Part shown: one piece after another, positions 1 to 11,105 of the stretch
How the letters are laid out: every line of letters begins with the position of its first letter
Position numbering within the stretch: position 1 is the stretch's first letter
NCBI GenBank assembly: GCA_023667285.1
Contig: JAMPAK010000001.1
Location: 574,383 to 638,382 of the forward strand
Direction: 5' to 3'
Length of the DNA: 64,000 bases
DNA from: Muribaculaceae bacterium
GTDB lineage: Bacteria; Bacteroidota; Bacteroidia; Bacteroidales; Muribaculaceae
Notes under the pieces: generated by a model
The model's input: the letters and a program-made list of their open reading frames with translations, nothing else
Databases searched by the model: none
What the model was told of the DNA's origin: nothing
Program-made: the position numbers and the translations under genes

Positions 1-98
1 GCTCCGCGACCCAAAGTCAAACCGCACGGCAAGCGCACTTTGACATTTTGGAAAACCACCCCTCTTGAAAAAATACCATAATATTTTTTGTGGAAGTA
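1..98. other. Gene-less stretch upstream of the str promoter
   Basis: No gene can be supported here. One frame is open from the window edge to a TAA at 79-81, but the 26 codons resemble nothing I know. It could be the tail of an upstream gene or chance. Confidence 0.4.
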
Positions 99-130
99 TT
101 TGGCAGTTAGGGAAATAATTTGTAATTTTG
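99..130 (+). promoter_or_regulatory. str operon promoter
   Basis: TTTG at 99-102, a 20-nt spacer and TAATTTTG at 123-130 match the Bacteroidetes primary sigma consensus (TTTG, 19-21 nt, TAnnTTTG) exactly. The start site should lie near 134, giving rpsL an mRNA leader of about 165 nt. Confidence 0.85.
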
Positions 131-136
131 CAACGC

Positions 137-240
137 TTTAGGAAGATTCCGACGTCACGACAATGCTAACTCATTGAGAGTCAGCAGTGTCGGGGCGATA
201 AATGTGTGTAAGCGCATTCGCCTCGGGTCTTCCCTGGAGC
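137..240 (+). promoter_or_regulatory. Structured 5' leader of the rpsL operon
   Basis: The leader can fold as a three-way junction. GGAAGA at 141-146 pairs with TCTTCC at 228-233. A near-perfect 35-nt hairpin spans 158-192 (CGACA with TGTCG, then TGCT with AGCA, one A/C mismatch, then ACTC with GAGT). A third hairpin lies in 194-222, or alternatively 201-218. It is probably a ribosomal-protein-responsive leader. The folding is by eye only. Confidence 0.5.
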
Positions 241-299
241 ATCAGAAAACATAGAGCAAAAAGAATAATCACTATATAAGTCAAACAAAAGAAACTAAG

Positions 300-683
300 A
301 TGCCTACTATTCAGCAATTAGTAAGAAAAGGCCGTGTGGCTCTTGAGGACAAGAGCAAGTCACCCGCGCTTGATTCATGCCCCCAGCGTCGTGGCGTGTG
401 CGTGCGTGTCTACACAACAACCCCTAAAAAACCTAACTCCGCTATGCGTAAGGTGGCCCGTGTCCGCCTCACCAACGGCAAGGAGGTCAACAGCTACATC
501 CCCGGCGAGGGCCACAACCTCCAGGAACACTCAATCGTGCTCGTGCGTGGCGGCCGTGTCAAGGACCTCCCCGGTGTGCGTTACCACATCGTGCGCGGCA
601 CCCTCGATACTTCGGGCGTGAAAGACCGCACCCAGCGCCGATCAAAATATGGCGCTAAACGTCCCAAGGCTGCCAAGAAGTAA
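300..683 (+). CDS. rpsL: 30S ribosomal protein S12
   Basis: S12 sits at the decoding centre of the small subunit and helps monitor codon-anticodon pairing. The 127-residue product carries the family signature TTPKKPNSA near residue 41 and the [14 protein letters not shown] loop near 83-96. The two lysines where streptomycin-resistance changes normally fall (K44 and K88 here) are wild type, and the adjacent Asp89 is the usual methylthiolation site. The length is normal for the family. It is the first gene of the str operon, followed by rpsG and fusA, and is preceded by a long structured leader. Confidence 0.98.
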   Translation: MPTIQQLVRKGRVALEDKSKSPALDSCPQRRGVCVRVYTTTPKKPNSAMRKVARVRLTNGKEVNSYIPGEGHNLQEHSIVLVRGGRVKDLPGVRYHIVRGTLDTSGVKDRTQRRSKYGAKRPKAAKK

Positions 684-889
684 TCAAGGCAAACCGCAGA
701 GACTTACACGACGCTCCTTTTCTGAAAACTAAGAAGCAATCATTTTAAAACCGAGTCGTAAAACCTCCCGTTTTTGATTTGATTGGAAGGCTAAATCAGG
801 TTGAGTAAACGGTCCGGTCCGGAGGGACTCCCGTTGAAGATGAAAGATGCAGCAACCAAGCAACCAAAAACAAAAATCTAAACAAACAA
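684..889 (+). promoter_or_regulatory. rpsL-rpsG intercistronic region, candidate S7 control site
   Basis: This 206-nt spacer holds no gene. It can form a hairpin from AACGG (808-812) with CCGTT (831-835), and a longer-range pairing of ACGAC (708-712) with GTCGT (755-759). In E. coli the equivalent spacer is where S7 binds to repress its own operon. Equivalence here is inferred from position only. Confidence 0.4.
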
Positions 890-1366
890 ATGCGTAAAGC
901 AAAGCCCAAAAAGCGGGTGATTCTCCCCGATCCCGTGTTCAACGACGTGAGAGTATCAAAGTTCGTCAACCACCTTATGTATGACGGCAAGAAGAACACC
1001 TCTTACACTATCTTCTACTCAGCTCTCGAAATCGTCAAGGCTAAACTTCCCAACGAAGAGGCTACACCCCTCGAAATCTGGAAGAAGGCTCTTGAGAACA
1101 TCACACCTCAGGTCGAGGTTAAGTCACGCCGCGTCGGTGGCGCAACCTTCCAGGTCCCCACTGAAATCCGCCCTGACCGCAAGGAATCTATCTCGATGAA
1201 AAACCTTATCCTCTATGCCCGCAAGCGCGGCGGCAAGACAATGGCCGAGAAGCTCTCCGCCGAGATCGTCGACGCTTTCAATGAGCAGGGCGGCGCTTAC
1301 AAGCGCAAGGAGGATATGCACAAGATGGCCGAGGCTAACCGCGCCTTCGCTCACTTCCGTTTCTAA
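890..1366 (+). CDS. rpsG: 30S ribosomal protein S7
   Basis: S7 is a primary 16S rRNA binding protein that nucleates the head of the 30S subunit and touches the E-site tRNA. The 158-residue product has the conserved N-terminal block [17 protein letters not shown], the beta-hairpin segment [13 protein letters not shown] near residues 78-90, and the [11 protein letters not shown] end. The ATG at 890 starts the conserved sequence directly, so the start is secure. It lies between rpsL and fusA in the usual str order, 69 nt before fusA, behind a 206-nt spacer. Confidence 0.98.
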   Translation: MRKAKPKKRVILPDPVFNDVRVSKFVNHLMYDGKKNTSYTIFYSALEIVKAKLPNEEATPLEIWKKALENITPQVEVKSRRVGGATFQVPTEIRPDRKESISMKNLILYARKRGGKTMAEKLSAEIVDAFNEQGGAYKRKEDMHKMAEANRAFAHFRF

Positions 1367-1435
1367 TCCCCCCTCAGGAGAGAAGAGAACAAAAACTTTT
1401 TTTCACCGATACACATTTAGATTCGCTATAATAAA

Positions 1436-3559
<2,124 letters not shown>

Positions 3560-3584
3560 GAGACACTTTCATTCAACTAACAAT

Positions 3585-3890
3585 ATGGACCAGACAATCA
3601 GAATCAAACTCAAGTCCTACGACTACAACCTCGTTGACAAGTCGGCCGAGAAGATTGTGAAGACCGTCAAGGCTACCGGCGCCGTAATCTCGGGTCCCAT
3701 ACCCCTGCCTACCCACCGCCGCATCTTCACCGTCAACCGCTCAACCTTCGTCAACAAGAAGTCCCGCGAGCAGTTCCAGCTCTCGAGCTACAAGCGCCTG
3801 ATCGACATCCACAACTCGACAGGCAAGACCGTGGACGCTCTCATGAAGCTCGAACTCCCCTCAGGCGTTGAGGTAGAGATCAAGGTCTAA
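3585..3890 (+). CDS. rpsJ: 30S ribosomal protein S10
   Basis: S10 belongs to the 30S head and also forms the NusB-NusE pair in transcription antitermination. The 101-residue product has the family features [14 protein letters not shown] at the N-terminus and the [17 protein letters not shown] loop that inserts into 16S rRNA. It follows fusA by 25 nt and begins the S10 gene order; rplC follows after 72 nt. Confidence 0.98.
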   Translation: MDQTIRIKLKSYDYNLVDKSAEKIVKTVKATGAVISGPIPLPTHRRIFTVNRSTFVNKKSREQFQLSSYKRLIDIHNSTGKTVDALMKLELPSGVEVEIKV

Positions 3891-3962
3891 TCCCCAATCG
3901 GATTTGAGTAAAAAGAAACTAAAAGCAACTCCATCAGTTCACATTTTCTAAATTAAAGAGAA

Positions 3963-4580
3963 ATGCCAGGATTAATAGGAAAAAAAATCGGAATGACATC
4001 CGTTTTCAGTGCCGACGGCAAGAACGTGCCGTGCACTGTTATCGAAGTAGGCCCCTGCGTAGTTACTCAAGTGAAAACGGCTGAGAAGGATGGCTATGAG
4101 GCAGTGCAGCTTGGCTTCCAGGACAAGAAGGACAAGCACACAACAGCACCTCTGGCCGGCCACTTCAAGAAAGCCGGAGTGACTCCCAAGCGCCACTTGG
4201 CCGAGTTCAAAGGATTTGAAGGAGAGATGAAGGCAGGTGAGACAGTCACCGTCGATCTCTTCAGCGAAGGCGACTTCGTCGACATCCAGGGTACATCTAA
4301 AGGTAAGGGCTTCCAGGGCGTCGTTAAGCGCCACGGATTCGGCGGCGTTGGCCAGTCAACCCACGGCCAGCACAACCGTCTGCGTGCCCCCGGTTCTGTG
4401 GGTGCCTGCTCCTATCCCGCCAAGGTGTTCAAGGGAATGCGCATGGCTGGCCAGATGGGCAACCAGAAAGTGACCGTCCAGAACCTCCAGGTGGTTCGTG
4501 TGATGCCCGAACACAATGTACTCATCATCAAGGGTTCCATCCCCGGAAGCAAAGGTTCAATCGTTTTAATTGAAAAGTAA
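3963..4580 (+). CDS. rplC: 50S ribosomal protein L3
   Basis: L3 is an early 23S rRNA binding protein whose loop reaches toward the peptidyl transferase centre. The 205-residue product opens with the typical [13 protein letters not shown] and carries the conserved loop [15 protein letters not shown] and [14 protein letters not shown] (the Gln is the usual methylation site of this family). Its TAA is immediately followed by the rplD ATG with no spacer, which suggests translational coupling. Confidence 0.98.
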   Translation: MPGLIGKKIGMTSVFSADGKNVPCTVIEVGPCVVTQVKTAEKDGYEAVQLGFQDKKDKHTTAPLAGHFKKAGVTPKRHLAEFKGFEGEMKAGETVTVDLFSEGDFVDIQGTSKGKGFQGVVKRHGFGGVGQSTHGQHNRLRAPGSVGACSYPAKVFKGMRMAGQMGNQKVTVQNLQVVRVMPEHNVLIIKGSIPGSKGSIVLIEK

Positions 4581-5201
4581 ATGGAAGTCGCAATCTATAA
4601 TATCAAGGGCGAAGACACAGGCCGCAAGGCTCAACTCGCCGACGAGGTTTTCGCAGTAGATGCCAACGAGCACGCTGTATACCTCGACGTCAAGCAGTAT
4701 CTCGCCAACCAGCGCCAGGGCACACACAAGTCCAAGGAGCGCTCTGAGGTCTCCGGCTCCACCCGCAAGCTGCACAAGCAGAAAGGCGGCGGCGGCAGCC
4801 GTATAGGTGACATCAACTCGCCCGTCCTCGTAGGCGGCGGACGTGTCTTCGGACCCCGTCCCCGTGACTATAGGTTCAAGTTGAACAAGAAAGTGAAGCA
4901 GCTCGCCCGTCGCAGCGCCCTCACCTGGAAGCTCCAGGATTCCCAGATCATCGTCGTTGAGGATCTCAATCTCGACGCCCCCAAGACTAAAGATTTTGTA
5001 AATTTTGCTAAAAATCTTAAAGTCGAGGGCAAAAAGATTCTCTTCATTTTACCGTCTGAGAATAAAAACGTAACTTTGTCTGCCCGTAACGTCCCCGACA
5101 CCAAGACAATGGTTGCCAAGGACGTCAATACGTATGCCGTCATGAACTCGAACGCAATCATCCTCAGCGAGGGTGCGCTCGAGGTCATCAATAATCTTTA
5201 A
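4581..5201 (+). CDS. rplD: 50S ribosomal protein L4
   Basis: L4 binds domain I of 23S rRNA and lines the exit tunnel; in enterobacteria it also represses the S10 operon. The 206-residue product has the tunnel loop with [14 protein letters not shown] near residues 61-74, then [13 protein letters not shown]. The ATG touches the rplC stop codon. A more A/T-rich run at about 4985-5075 inside the gene gives slightly poorer codons but leaves the frame intact. Confidence 0.98.
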   Translation: MEVAIYNIKGEDTGRKAQLADEVFAVDANEHAVYLDVKQYLANQRQGTHKSKERSEVSGSTRKLHKQKGGGGSRIGDINSPVLVGGGRVFGPRPRDYRFKLNKKVKQLARRSALTWKLQDSQIIVVEDLNLDAPKTKDFVNFAKNLKVEGKKILFILPSENKNVTLSARNVPDTKTMVAKDVNTYAVMNSNAIILSEGALEVINNL

Positions 5202-5228
5202 GCCAACCAGAGAAAACAAGACGCAAAC

Positions 5229-5519
5229 ATGGAAATCTCAATCAAACCCGTCGTGACCGAGAAGGCCTCCCGCCTCAGCGAGAAGGCCAATCGCTACACA
5301 TTCGCCGTTTCTCCCGAGGCTAACAAGTATCAGATCAAGAGTCTCGTTGAGAAACTCTATGACGTCAAGGTCACCAGCGTTAACACAATCAACATGCGTT
5401 CAAAAAACAAGTCACGCTGGACTAAGAGCGGCTTGCTCCGCGGCAAGACCGCCGCTTGGAAGAAAGCCATCGTCGACCTTGCCGAAGGACAGACCATTGA
5501 CTTCTATAGCAACATCTAA
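5229..5519 (+). CDS. rplW: 50S ribosomal protein L23
   Basis: L23 sits beside the exit tunnel and is a docking point for trigger factor and SRP. The 96-residue product begins EISIKPVVTEKASRL and ends in the basic segment typical of bacterial L23, with the VEKLYDVKVTSVNT core near residues 40-53. It lies between rplD and rplB with 27-nt and 6-nt spacers. Confidence 0.97.
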   Translation: MEISIKPVVTEKASRLSEKANRYTFAVSPEANKYQIKSLVEKLYDVKVTSVNTINMRSKNKSRWTKSGLLRGKTAAWKKAIVDLAEGQTIDFYSNI

Positions 5520-5525
5520 TAAGAA

Positions 5526-6353
5526 ATGGCAGTAAGAAAATTCAAGCCCACCACCCCGGGCCAGAGACACAAGGTAATCGGTGTATTTAAAGGTACCATC
5601 ACTGCTACAACACCGGAGAAATCTCTTACAGTCGGCAAAAAAGCATCCGGAGGCCGCAACGCCGAAGGACACCTCACCACCCGATACCTTGGTGGTGGCC
5701 ACAAGCGCAAATACCGCATCATTGACTTTAAGAGAAACAAGGACGGCATTCCCGCCGTTGTCAAGACAATCGAGTACGATCCCAACCGATCGGCTCGAAT
5801 CGCCCTCCTCTTCTATAAGGACGGCGCTAAGGCATATATCATTGCACCCAACGGACTCAAGGTAGGCGATGTCCTCATGTCAGGTCCCGAGGCCCAGCCC
5901 GAGGTGGGCAACTGCCTCCCGCTGGCCAACATTCCTGTCGGCACACTCGTCCACAACATTGAGCTGCGCCCCGGTCAGGGAGCCTTCATGGCCCGCTCAG
6001 CCGGAACTTTCGCTCAGCTCATCTCTCGTGAAGGCACCTATGCCATTGTCAAATTACCCTCCGGCGAAACACGCAAGATTCTCGCCGCATGCCGCGCCAC
6101 AGTCGGTGTGGTGGGCAACTCGGAGCACTCTCTCGAGCGTTCAGGCAAAGCCGGCCGCTCACGCTGGCTCGGCCGTCGTCCCCGCAACCGCGGCGTTGTC
6201 ATGAACCCTGTAGACCACCCCATGGGCGGTGGCGAGGGCCGCGCATCTGGCGGTCATCCCCGCTCACGCAAGGGTCTCTATGCTAAGGGCCTCAAGACAC
6301 GTGCACCTAAGAAGCAGTCGACGAAGTACATCATCGAGAGAAGGAAAAAGTAA
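5526..6353 (+). CDS. rplB: 50S ribosomal protein L2
   Basis: L2 is required for subunit joining and peptidyl transferase activity. The 275-residue product has the RNA-binding OB and SH3-like domains and the C-terminal signature [20 protein letters not shown], including the conserved histidine that faces the catalytic centre. The length is normal. It starts 6 nt after rplW and precedes rpsS by 27 nt. Confidence 0.98.
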   Translation: MAVRKFKPTTPGQRHKVIGVFKGTITATTPEKSLTVGKKASGGRNAEGHLTTRYLGGGHKRKYRIIDFKRNKDGIPAVVKTIEYDPNRSARIALLFYKDGAKAYIIAPNGLKVGDVLMSGPEAQPEVGNCLPLANIPVGTLVHNIELRPGQGAFMARSAGTFAQLISREGTYAIVKLPSGETRKILAACRATVGVVGNSEHSLERSGKAGRSRWLGRRPRNRGVVMNPVDHPMGGGEGRASGGHPRSRKGLYAKGLKTRAPKKQSTKYIIERRKK

Positions 6354-6380
6354 TCTGACATTCAAAACAACGCATACCTC

Positions 6381-6650
6381 ATGAGTCGTTCATTGAAAAA
6401 AGGCCCGTTCATCAGCGTCAAGCTCGAAAAGAAGGTCGCAGCCATGGAGGAGTCAGGCAAAAAGTCAGTCATCAAGACCTGGAGCCGCGCCTCTATGATC
6501 GCACCCGAGTTCGTAGGCCACACATTCGCTGTCCACAACGGAAACAAGTTCATCCCCGTCTACGTGACCGAGAACATGGTGGGACACAAACTCGGCGAGT
6601 TTGCCCCCACACGCACATTCCGCGGCCACTCAGGCAACAGGAAGAAGTAA
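6381..6650 (+). CDS. rpsS: 30S ribosomal protein S19
   Basis: S19 binds the top of the 30S head with S13. The 89-residue product contains the family core [14 protein letters not shown] at the start and the [17 protein letters not shown] segment near residues 67-83. It sits in the canonical order between rplB and rplV. Confidence 0.98.
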   Translation: MSRSLKKGPFISVKLEKKVAAMEESGKKSVIKTWSRASMIAPEFVGHTFAVHNGNKFIPVYVTENMVGHKLGEFAPTRTFRGHSGNRKK

Positions 6651-6706
6651 AAATCGGGCCCTGATATAAATAATTCAAACGTCAAAAAAGCAAGAATTAA
6701 AATAAA

Positions 6707-7117
6707 ATGGGTGTAAGAAAAAGAAACTCAGCAGACCTTCGCAAGGCCGAACAGAAGAATGTCGCCTTCGCAAAACTGCTTAACATACCCACCTCGCCCC
6801 GCAAGATGCGCCTTGTGGTCGACATGATCCGCGGCGTCGAGGTCAACCGCGCCCTCGGCATCCTCAAGTTCTCTAACAAGGAGGCCGCAGCACGTGTTGA
6901 GAAACTTCTCCGCTCGGCCATCGCCAACTGGGAAGCAAAGAACGAGCGCAAGGCCGATGATGGCGAGCTCTATGTCTCGACCGTCATGGTGGGCTGCGCC
7001 CCCATGCTCAAGCGTCTCCGTCCGGCTCCCCAGGGCCGCGGATACCGCATCCGCAAGCGCGCCAACCATGTGACCCTCATCGTCGACACAATCGAAAACA
7101 AAAACGCCAAAGCTTAA
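6707..7117 (+). CDS. rplV: 50S ribosomal protein L22
   Basis: L22 binds all domains of 23S rRNA and forms the constriction of the exit tunnel. The 136-residue product has the [15 protein letters not shown] motif near residue 27 and the tunnel-hook region ending [15 protein letters not shown]. An intact hook predicts no ribosomal macrolide resistance from this gene. It is 3 nt from rpsC. Confidence 0.98.
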   Translation: MGVRKRNSADLRKAEQKNVAFAKLLNIPTSPRKMRLVVDMIRGVEVNRALGILKFSNKEAAARVEKLLRSAIANWEAKNERKADDGELYVSTVMVGCAPMLKRLRPAPQGRGYRIRKRANHVTLIVDTIENKNAKA

Positions 7118-7120
7118 CAA

Positions 7121-7858
7121 ATGGGACAGAAAGTAAATCCAATCAGCAATCGCTTGGGAGTTATCCGTGGATGGGACTCTAACTGGTATGGCGGTAAGAA
7201 ATACGGCGATACTTTGCTTGAGGACTCCAGACTCCGCAAGTATCTTAATGTCCGTCTCGCCAAGTCAAGCGTTTCGCGCATCGTCATCGAGCGCACCATG
7301 AAGTTGATCACCATCACAATCTGCACCTCTCGCCCCGGTCTCATCATCGGCAAGGGTGGCCAGGATGTTGACAAACTCAAGGAGGAACTCAAGAAAATCA
7401 CCGATAAGGAAGTGCAGATCAACGTCTACGAGGTGAAGCGTCCCGAACTCGACGCTCAGATCGTAGCCGCCAACATCGCTCGTCAGATTGAGGGCAAGAT
7501 TGCCTATCGCCGTGCTGTCAAGATGGCTGTCGCAGCCACCATGCGTGCCGGCGCTGAGGGCATCAAGGTTCAGGTGGCCGGACGTCTCAACGGTGCCGAG
7601 ATGGCCCGCTCAGAGATGTTCAAGGAAGGCCGCACACCGCTCCACACACTCCGTGCAGACATCGACTACGCACTCGTCGAGGCTCACACCAAGGTTGGTG
7701 TGATTGGCGTTAAGGTTTGGATCTGCCGTGGTGAAGTTTATGGCAAGCGTGACCTTGCCCCCAACTATACAAATGCTCAGAAGGAGGCACGTGGCTCACA
7801 GGGCGCTTCAGGCGCACCCCGCCGCGGCGGTTTCCGCAAACCCAAAAACAACCGTTAA
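7121..7858 (+). CDS. rpsC: 30S ribosomal protein S3
   Basis: S3 forms part of the mRNA entry channel and helicase of the 30S subunit. The 245-residue product has a KH type 2 domain with the GKGG loop near residues 72-75 and the C-terminal S3 domain with [12 protein letters not shown]. It then carries a basic Gly/Arg-rich tail (last ~25 residues), common in Bacteroidetes S3. The start lies 3 nt after rplV. Confidence 0.98.
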   Translation: MGQKVNPISNRLGVIRGWDSNWYGGKKYGDTLLEDSRLRKYLNVRLAKSSVSRIVIERTMKLITITICTSRPGLIIGKGGQDVDKLKEELKKITDKEVQINVYEVKRPELDAQIVAANIARQIEGKIAYRRAVKMAVAATMRAGAEGIKVQVAGRLNGAEMARSEMFKEGRTPLHTLRADIDYALVEAHTKVGVIGVKVWICRGEVYGKRDLAPNYTNAQKEARGSQGASGAPRRGGFRKPKNNR

Positions 7859-7879
7859 ACCCACAACTGATTCAATCCC

Positions 7880-8311
7880 ATGTTACAACCTAAGAAAACC
7901 AAATTCCGCCGCTCTCAGAAAGGCCGCATGAAGGGTCTCGCTCAGCGTGGCAACCAGTTGGCCTTCGGTTCGTTCGGCATCAAGACACTGGAGTCTAAGT
8001 GGATCACCGGTCGCCAGATAGAAGCCGCCCGTGTCGCCGTGACACGCTATATGCAGCGTCAGGGTCAGATATGGATCCGCATATTCCCCGACAAGCCCAT
8101 CACCAAGAAGCCTGCCGAAGTCCGAATGGGTAAAGGTAAAGGTAACCCCGAAGGCTTCGTAGCGCCTGTTACCCCGGGCCGCATCATAATCGAGGTTGAG
8201 GGTGTACCCTTCGACGTAGCCAAGGAGGCACTGCGCCTGGCCGCCCAGAAGCTCCCTGTGACCACCAAGTTCGTCGTTCGCCGCGACTATGACCCAACTC
8301 AAAACGTGTAA
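7880..8311 (+). CDS. rplP: 50S ribosomal protein L16
   Basis: L16 organises the A-site side of the 50S subunit. The 143-residue product shows [20 protein letters not shown] and the conserved [15 protein letters not shown] block near residues 77-91. It follows rpsC by 21 nt and precedes rpmC by 6 nt. Confidence 0.98.
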   Translation: MLQPKKTKFRRSQKGRMKGLAQRGNQLAFGSFGIKTLESKWITGRQIEAARVAVTRYMQRQGQIWIRIFPDKPITKKPAEVRMGKGKGNPEGFVAPVTPGRIIIEVEGVPFDVAKEALRLAAQKLPVTTKFVVRRDYDPTQNV

Positions 8312-8317
8312 CGAATC

Positions 8318-8515
8318 ATGAAGAAAGAAAGTTTCGCTGAAGTTACCACCAAGGATCTCCGCGACCGCCTCGAGCAGATGGAACTCGACTACATGCAGCT
8401 GAAGGCTCAGCACGCCGTGTCGCCCCTCGACAGCCCCGCTAAGATCACCCTCGCGCGCAAGAACATCGCGCGTGTAAAGACCGAGCTCCGCGCTCGTGAA
8501 CTCAACAACAAGTAA
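8318..8515 (+). CDS. rpmC: 50S ribosomal protein L29
   Basis: L29 is a small two-helix protein at the exit tunnel next to L23. The 65-residue product fits the family ([13 protein letters not shown]-like first helix, then [17 protein letters not shown] in the second). It lies between rplP and rpsQ, the universal neighbours. Confidence 0.97.
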   Translation: MKKESFAEVTTKDLRDRLEQMELDYMQLKAQHAVSPLDSPAKITLARKNIARVKTELRARELNNK

Positions 8516-8529
8516 ACCAATCCCCAGAC

Positions 8530-8787
8530 ATGGAAAAGAGAAACCTCAGAAAAGAACGTATCGGGGTTGTTTCGAGCAACAAGGGTGACAAGACCATCAC
8601 TGTAATGGTGAAGTGGAAAGAGAAGCACCCCATCTACGGCAAGTTCGTGAACAAAACCAAGAAGTACCATGCCCACGATGAGAAGAACGAGTGCTCAATC
8701 GGCGACACAGTGCGCCTGATGGAGACACGTCCCCTCTCGAAGACAAAGCGCTGGCGCCTGGTCGAAATCATTGAAAAAGTGAAGTAA
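8530..8787 (+). CDS. rpsQ: 30S ribosomal protein S17
   Basis: S17 is an OB-fold primary binder of 16S rRNA. The 85-residue product opens [20 protein letters not shown] and has the [23 protein letters not shown] signature toward the end (residues ~57-79). It sits 3 nt before rplN in canonical order. Confidence 0.98.
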   Translation: MEKRNLRKERIGVVSSNKGDKTITVMVKWKEKHPIYGKFVNKTKKYHAHDEKNECSIGDTVRLMETRPLSKTKRWRLVEIIEKVK

Positions 8788-8790
8788 ACT

Positions 8791-9159
8791 ATGATACAGA
8801 CTGAAAGCCGTTTAACCGTCGCTGACAACAGCGGTGCCAAGGAAGCACTCTGCATCCACGTGCTCGGTGGCACAGGACGCCGCTACGCCTCAGTAGGAGA
8901 CATCATCGTCGTGTCCGTAAAGAGCGTAATCCCCTCCTCTGACGTCAAGAAAGGAACCGTCTCAAAAGCTGTAGTGGTCCGCACCAAGAAAGAGATCCGC
9001 CGTCAGGACGGATCCTATATCCGCTTCGACGACAATGCCTGCGTTCTTCTCAACAACGCCGGTGAGCTCCGCGGAACACGTATCTTCGGCCCGGTGGCCC
9101 GCGAGCTCCGCGCTGCTAACCAGATGAAGATTGTTTCACTCGCACCCGAAGTCCTCTAA
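8791..9159 (+). CDS. rplN: 50S ribosomal protein L14
   Basis: L14 forms the intersubunit bridge near helix 44. The 122-residue product begins [18 protein letters not shown], the classic L14 opening, and ends [10 protein letters not shown]. The length is standard. It is followed by rplX after 39 nt. Confidence 0.98.
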   Translation: MIQTESRLTVADNSGAKEALCIHVLGGTGRRYASVGDIIVVSVKSVIPSSDVKKGTVSKAVVVRTKKEIRRQDGSYIRFDDNACVLLNNAGELRGTRIFGPVARELRAANQMKIVSLAPEVL

Positions 9160-9198
9160 CCCCACGGCGTAATCAACCCCGTCAAAAACAAAAAAGTA

Positions 9199-9516
9199 AT
9201 GGTAAAGTTACATATCAAGAAGGGCGACAACGTCTATGTTCTTGCCGGCGACGACCGCGGTAAGGAGGGTCGTGTGCTCAAAGTCCTCGCTGCCAAGCAG
9301 AAGGCAATCGTGGAGGGCATCAACATTGTCACCAAGGCCACCAAGCCTAATGCACAGCATCCGCAGGGCGGCCTTGTGAAGATGGAGGCCCCCATCGCTA
9401 TCTCCAATCTCGCGCTGATCGACCCGAAGAGCGGCAAGCCCACCCGTATCGCCATCCGCCGCGAGAATGGCAAAGTAATCCGTATTGCTAAAAAATCAGG
9501 AGAGGAGATTAAATAA
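9199..9516 (+). CDS. rplX: 50S ribosomal protein L24
   Basis: L24 is an assembly initiator of the 50S subunit. The 105-residue product has a KOW motif ([20 protein letters not shown], residues ~7-26). Its TAA overlaps the rplE ATG by one base (TAATG), a typical coupling arrangement. Confidence 0.98.
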   Translation: MVKLHIKKGDNVYVLAGDDRGKEGRVLKVLAAKQKAIVEGINIVTKATKPNAQHPQGGLVKMEAPIAISNLALIDPKSGKPTRIAIRRENGKVIRIAKKSGEEIK

Positions 9517-10067
9517 TGAGCACCCAGACTGTCAAGAAAGACTATCAGGAACGCATCGTTCCGGCCCTCACCGAGAAGTTCAGCTACACCACACCCATGC
9601 AGGTGCCCAAGCTGAAGAAGATTGTGATCAATCAGGGTCTCGGCGCTGCAACCCAGGACAAGAAAATCATCGAGACTGCCATCAACGAGCTCACCGCCAT
9701 CACAGGCCAGAAGGCCGTGGCTACCCTCTCGCGCAAGGATATCTCAAACTTCAAGGTGCGCAAGAAGATGCCCATCGGTGTGATGGTGACTCTGCGCAGA
9801 GACAAGATGTATGAGTTCCTTGAGAGACTCGTGCGAGTGGCTCTCCCACGTATCCGTGACTTCAAGGGCATCGACTCTAAGTTTGACGGCCGCGGAAACT
9901 ACACTCTCGGCATCACCGAGCAGATTATCTTCCCTGAGATCAACATCGACTCCATCAGCAAGCTCATGGGTATGAACATCACCTTCGTGACTTCGGCCAA
10001 CACCGACGAAGAGGGTTATGCTCTGCTCAAGGAGTTCGGTCTTCCGTTCAAGAACGCTAAAAACTAA
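9516..10067 (+). CDS. rplE: 50S ribosomal protein L5
   Basis: L5 binds 5S rRNA and contacts S13 and the P-site tRNA. The 183-residue product has the [16 protein letters not shown] block near residues 28-43 and the [16 protein letters not shown] segment near 128-143. It starts inside the rplX stop codon and ends 9 nt before rpsN. Confidence 0.98.
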   Translation: MSTQTVKKDYQERIVPALTEKFSYTTPMQVPKLKKIVINQGLGAATQDKKIIETAINELTAITGQKAVATLSRKDISNFKVRKKMPIGVMVTLRRDKMYEFLERLVRVALPRIRDFKGIDSKFDGRGNYTLGITEQIIFPEINIDSISKLMGMNITFVTSANTDEEGYALLKEFGLPFKNAKN

Positions 10068-10076
10068 GCATCCACT

Positions 10077-10346
10077 ATGGCAAAAGAATCCATGAAGGCC
10101 CGCGAGGTAAAGCGCGCCAAACTGGTGGCTAAATACGCCAAGAAGAAGGCCGAGCTCAAGGCTGCCGGCGACTATGAGGGTCTGCAGGCTCTGCCCAAGA
10201 ATGCCTCAAGCGTGCGCCTCCACAACCGCTGCTCAATCACAGGCCGTCCCAAAGGCTATATGCGTCAGTTCGGCATCTCGCGTATCCAGTTCCGCGAGAT
10301 GGCTTCAGCAGGCCTGATCCCTGGCGTCAAGAAGGCATCCTGGTAA
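10077..10346 (+). CDS. rpsN: 30S ribosomal protein S14, zinc-free form
   Basis: S14 is a late-binding protein of the 30S head. The 89-residue product is the long form without zinc ligands: the region [20 protein letters not shown] keeps only one cysteine and there is no CxxC pair. This C-minus type is usual in Bacteroidetes and spares zinc. A 341-nt non-coding stretch with hairpins separates it from rpsH. Confidence 0.98.
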   Translation: MAKESMKAREVKRAKLVAKYAKKKAELKAAGDYEGLQALPKNASSVRLHNRCSITGRPKGYMRQFGISRIQFREMASAGLIPGVKKASW

Positions 10347-10687
10347 GCCACTAGGCACAGATGTCTCACCCGGCCGCGGGCCGGGACTAACGCTGACAAG
10401 AACCTTCAAGAGAGTCGACGGCCCGAGAGTCGTTACCTCAAAGCCACGTCTGAGTGTTCAATGGCGGTCGGAGATGACTGCCCCCGGCTACGGCCGGTCC
10501 TCAGGCCTCAGCGCGGCGGCCGCTCGACTTCAAGAAAGGTGTCGTCCTGACGACACTCCACACAATAACTGAGCGTGCCCGCACGTTAACAGTTAGATAC
10601 CCCCCTCCCTCCTCCCCGTCACTCGAAACACAGTGAGTATTAAATATTGTTGGGAACTGCCCCAATCAATTTAAACAACATCAACAA
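10347..10687 (+). promoter_or_regulatory. Hairpin-rich spacer between rpsN and rpsH
   Basis: No gene is present. The first part is markedly GC-rich. It holds a perfect 7-bp hairpin CCCGGCC-GCG-GGCCGGG (10369-10385), a 7-bp hairpin with a four-base CCTG loop (10539-10556), and other possible stems between. The last ~90 nt is A/T-rich with no convincing TAnnTTTG box. It may be a translational control or mRNA processing site inside the spc genes. No family could be identified. Confidence 0.45.
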
Positions 10688-11086
10688 ATGACAGATCCTA
10701 TTGCAGACTATCTGACAAGATTGAGGAACGCTATCAAGGCCAACCACCGCGTGGTCGAGATACCGGCCTCAAACTTGAAGAAGGAAATCACCAAGATTCT
10801 CTTCGAACAAGGCTACATCCTCAACTACAAATTTGAGGAAGGCGAGAATCCCGCCGGCACCATCAAGATCGCTCTCAAGTATGACCCCGTAGACAAGGTC
10901 AACGCCATCAAGGCTCTGGAGCGTGTGTCACGTCCCGGTCTCCGCCGCTACACAGGCTACAAAGATATGCCACGTGTGCTCAACGGCCTGGGCATCGCTA
11001 TTCTCTCCACATCGAAAGGTGTGATGACAAACAAAAAGGCCCGCGACCTCAAGGTAGGTGGCGAGGTTCTCTGCTACGTTTACTAA
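10688..11086 (+). CDS. rpsH: 30S ribosomal protein S8
   Basis: S8 binds the central domain of 16S rRNA and in E. coli represses the spc operon. The 132-residue product begins MTDPIADYLTRLRNAIKANH and ends with the STSKGVMTNKKARDLKVGGEVLCYVY signature (in two parts). It is the first gene after a 341-nt structured spacer, so it may head a separately controlled segment. Confidence 0.98.
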   Translation: MTDPIADYLTRLRNAIKANHRVVEIPASNLKKEITKILFEQGYILNYKFEEGENPAGTIKIALKYDPVDKVNAIKALERVSRPGLRRYTGYKDMPRVLNGLGIAILSTSKGVMTNKKARDLKVGGEVLCYVY

Positions 11087-11088
11087 TC

Positions 11089-11096
11089 AAAGGAGG
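11089..11096 (+). promoter_or_regulatory. Strong Shine-Dalgarno site of rplF
   Basis: AAAGGAGG lies nine bases upstream of the ATG at 11106. Most genes in this window have no such site, as is normal in Bacteroidetes. Its position decides the rplF start in favour of 11106 over an in-frame ATG at 11058 inside rpsH. Confidence 0.75.
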
Positions 11097-11105
11097 AAAC
11101 ACAAC

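Noticed and set aside
1-81. Open frame of 26 codons at the left edge, possible tail of an upstream gene
   Set aside because: It does not resemble the end of rpoC or another usual neighbour, and it is too short to judge.
7883-8413. 176-codon antisense ORF across rplP and rpmC
   Set aside because: It overlaps two certain ribosomal protein genes on the other strand.
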